DNA of 64,000 nt. It comes from Ceratopteris richardii. Taxonomy: Eukaryota > Streptophyta > Polypodiopsida > Polypodiales > Pteridaceae. The number at the start of each line of letters is the position of its first letter. The first letter of the stretch is position 1. Made by a program: the position numbers and the translations under genes. The stretch is from NCBI GenBank assembly GCA_020310875.1, contig CM035414.1, positions 197,161,884 to 197,225,883 of the forward strand, in the 5' to 3' direction. Positions 61,519-64,000 of this stretch are shown piece after piece. The notes under the pieces were generated by a model. The model did not search any database. It had not been told where the DNA came from and saw nothing but the letters and a program-made list of their open reading frames with translations.

Positions 61519-62515
61519 ATGGCATCAAAGATCTCAAGCACGTCTAATGGATCATCATCTAGTGTCAATGTTCCCAAGAGGAGCTACAATTTGCATAAAA
61601 AAGAACATTTTGAGATTTGAAAATTTGATAGCACAAACTTTGCTCTATGGAAGAATCACATCAAATGTGTTTTGATTCAGAGGAGGCAATGGAAGCTGGT
61701 AAATGGAATCTCAAAGAAATCTGCTGACATGGATGAAAATGATTGGGATGAACTGGAGGAATGGCCAATTCTACCATTCGATCGCACCTAGCAGATTATG
61801 TTTACTTTACAGTACTGGACTGTGAAATTGAAGAGGAGCTTCCGAAGACTTTATGCAATACATATGATAAAGAAAAGGCATCAAATAAAGTGTGGCTGAT
61901 GAGAAAGCTATATGACCTTTGCATGAAGGACATAGATAGTATTGTTGCTCATCTAAATGAGTTTGATGCTATATCTTCACTGTTACAGGCCCAGAAAATG
62001 GAGATGAATAATGAAATGAAAGCAGTCTTGTTGTTATGCACCTTGCCATTATCATGGGATACGTTTTGCATAGCTATTAGCAATAATTCGCCTCTTATGT
62101 CTGATTCTCTTTCCCACATGTGGTTGCTAGATTTTGATGCTTCTTTCCACGTGACACCACATAGAGAATGGTTCTCTACTTATGCAACAAATTCTCTTGG
62201 TACTGTGAGACTTGGTGACTCTTACCAATGCGACGTTGGATTGGAGATGTGATTATGCAGTTCATTGATGGTTCAAAATTTACTATGCATAATGTACTCC
62301 ATGTACCTCAGTTATCATGTAGTTTGATGTCACTTGGTCAACTTGATGACCTTGGTTAGAAGGCGGGCTTCTATCCTCAATCCTTTCGCATATCAAAGGG
62401 CAATATGGTTATTGCAAAAGGAAACAAAGTTTTTTCATATTATCCTTTATTTGTATCACAAAAACAAAATGTGGAAGATTTATCTCGATATTTTCTACTA
62501 AATATCCTAGCTATG
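61519..62515 (+). pseudogene. Family H copia gag-protease remnant
   Basis: ATG at 61519 (MASKISSTSNGSSSSV), TGA at 61618-61620, gag motif FDSTNFALWKNHIKCVL, frameshift near 61765, then a 163-codon frame with gag C-terminal motifs (WLMRKLYDLCMKD, VAHLNEFDAISSLL, LLCTLPLSWDTF). Gag passes directly into protease (MWLLDFDASFHVTPHREWF) with no zinc knuckle between, suggesting an internal deletion. The active site DSGAS has become DFDAS. VLHVPQLSCSLMSLGQL follows in another frame, and the trace ends near 62515. Confidence 0.82.
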
Positions 62516-63524
62516 TACTTAAATGAGTAATTCTATTTTTTTTCCTAGAAGTAGTCACTTTACTACTTGAATAAGACCCATTTTGAAGGCATATCTCATC
62601 ATCATAGCTGTGAATGCGCGAAACTAAACAATTGTGGGTGGCATATGTCTATAAAATTCATTCAAATTCATCGTTTCATTATGCGGTCATAAATTCTATG
62701 TCATACATGAAAGACCTGTTTTACTATGCAGGCGTTATATACACAATTTTTAATTTTCGAAGAGCTTCAAAAAGATTCAAGGTTCATTGTTTATTCCAAT
62801 AATCGTACAGGACTGCAAGATCTGTGCTTTAAAAGATAACATAACTAATAAATTAAGGTATGTCTCTCGCTTGTTAAAAATTGTGTTCTACAACACTGTT
62901 CATTCTTCCTATTCGTTAATCCGTCTGGAGGGCTTCCCATGATGTGAGAGAGTTCGCTTGTCTTTTATTTTTGGTACAAGAGTGCTGTTAATTTTAACTT
63001 CCAAATATCATAATTTATTTTCTTCCTCTCCCTTGAAAGTTCCATTTTGAAGCAGGTTTTGTTTGTCTGTTACTTCATAAGCAGAGAAAGCATCTCTTTT
63101 GTTGTCTATTTTGGTGCTTCAGGGGGATATTAAAGAGCTATGGATGCACTTGCTGATATGTATTAAACGTGCTTCAGGTGAGGTATTGATCGTCAATTCT
63201 TCAGTATCCTGAATGTGGTGAAACGCATGACAGCTTTGAGCATTCACCAGCAATCCTCTCGCCCACTTGGGAGAGTTCTCTTCCCTATCATGTGACATCA
63301 CCATTTGTGATGATAATGAGCTCGTTTTATTATATTGGGTGTCAACAATTTCTTTACGATTTATCTTTTGAGATCGGTGTCTTCTCCCATCCTCTTCATT
63401 TTCTTTCATGGATAAATATCTCACATTCCATATAAACATGAGCGAGGCCACACACATCTCCAACACACGAAATCTTCAACGCCACCTGATGATTTAGAGA
63501 TATATGCAGGTTTGAAAAACCAAC
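62516..63524. other. No supported gene
   Basis: Mixed-composition sequence; the short minus-strand frame at 63466-63119 has no recognisable motif. Confidence 0.5.
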
Positions 63525-63526
63525 AC

Positions 63527-63554
63527 CAAAAAAAAAAAAGAAAAAAAAAAAGGG

Positions 63555-63589
<35 letters not shown>

Positions 63590-63599
63590 CTGCTAAACT
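63527..63599. repeat. A-rich run followed by 42 consecutive G
   Basis: Two poly-A stretches separated by a G (63527-63551), then GGGGGA and 42 uninterrupted G (63558-63599). Confidence 0.95.
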
Positions 63600-63600
63600 G

Positions 63601-64000
63601 GAGTTTGCCCGTTATATAACCTTGATCATGGTTCAAACTAGATCCACAAAGGATGATCCATTGGCCGATCAGATAAGCATATTTAAGTGAAGTAGGTGGA
63701 CAAGGGCATGCTGCAAATACATCTCCATACCTAGCTAACTCCTAGACTCGACCCATTTCTTATCTTGTTCTTCCCACTCGCCACAAGGGATTTAACCCTA
63801 GCATCCCACGTCGTTATCTCAAAAACATAACAAAGAAGCACGACGGCAGCAAGCATTATAATTAATGTTACTTATCGTGAAGTTTATGCCATTAGACTGT
63901 TTGCCATGTATGGCATAGTTAGATACCATTGTTTCAGGCCTAAGATCAGGTGTAATATTTATGGACTAGTACGTTCAAAAGTTGCACATTATAGTTCTAA
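63601..64000. other. No supported gene
   Basis: No open frame or repeat recognised. Confidence 0.5.

Overview
The window looks like intergenic DNA from a large, repeat-rich land-plant nuclear genome. Nearly everything recognisable is a decayed LTR retrotransposon (Ty3/gypsy and Ty1/copia), and the only host-like sequences are broken: a PPR-type gene, an unrecognised multi-segment gene, and a coiled-coil ORF. Abundant PPR sequence and deep nesting fit a fern or another large-genome plant; this is inference and I cannot name the species. I see no intact host gene, rRNA, tRNA or CRISPR array. Family letters A to H below are my own labels.

Layout. 1-2061: AT-rich sequence, then a broken minus-strand coiled-coil ORF. 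2062-17729: Ty3/gypsy family A on the minus strand, a tandem of LTR, internal copy 1, LTR, internal copy 2 sharing the middle LTR. Its roughly 3.2-kb LTRs carry a G-rich 9-bp minisatellite, a 68-bp tandem array, (GA)n, and (TA)n just outside. 17730-35287: gypsy family B, with an LTR segment at each end, a minus-strand gag-protease ORF at the right, and between them two host-like pseudogenes also on the minus strand. 35288-46222: copia family C copy 1 on the plus strand, split by a complete non-autonomous element D (40035-45938) with a CTTGG target-site duplication. 46223-48240: GATAC-rich sequence, possibly an LTR. 48250-55500: minus-strand copia E, split by copia F (50766-54903) with a CTTTG duplication. 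55500-58142: two further 5' parts of family C on the minus strand. 58150-60010: minus-strand copia G RT/RNase H remnant. 60190-62515: plus-strand copia H leader, gag and protease remnant. 62516-64000: no gene, with an A-run/G-run near 63550.

How it fits together. The history is insertion into insertion followed by decay. D went into C, F into E, LTR-LTR recombination probably made the family A tandem, and illegitimate joins removed several LTR halves. Many premature stops are CAG to TAG (or the reverse-strand equivalent), as expected if methylated CHG sites have been deaminating in silenced elements. All identities come from reading translated motifs and comparing repeats by eye; no alignment or database search was run.
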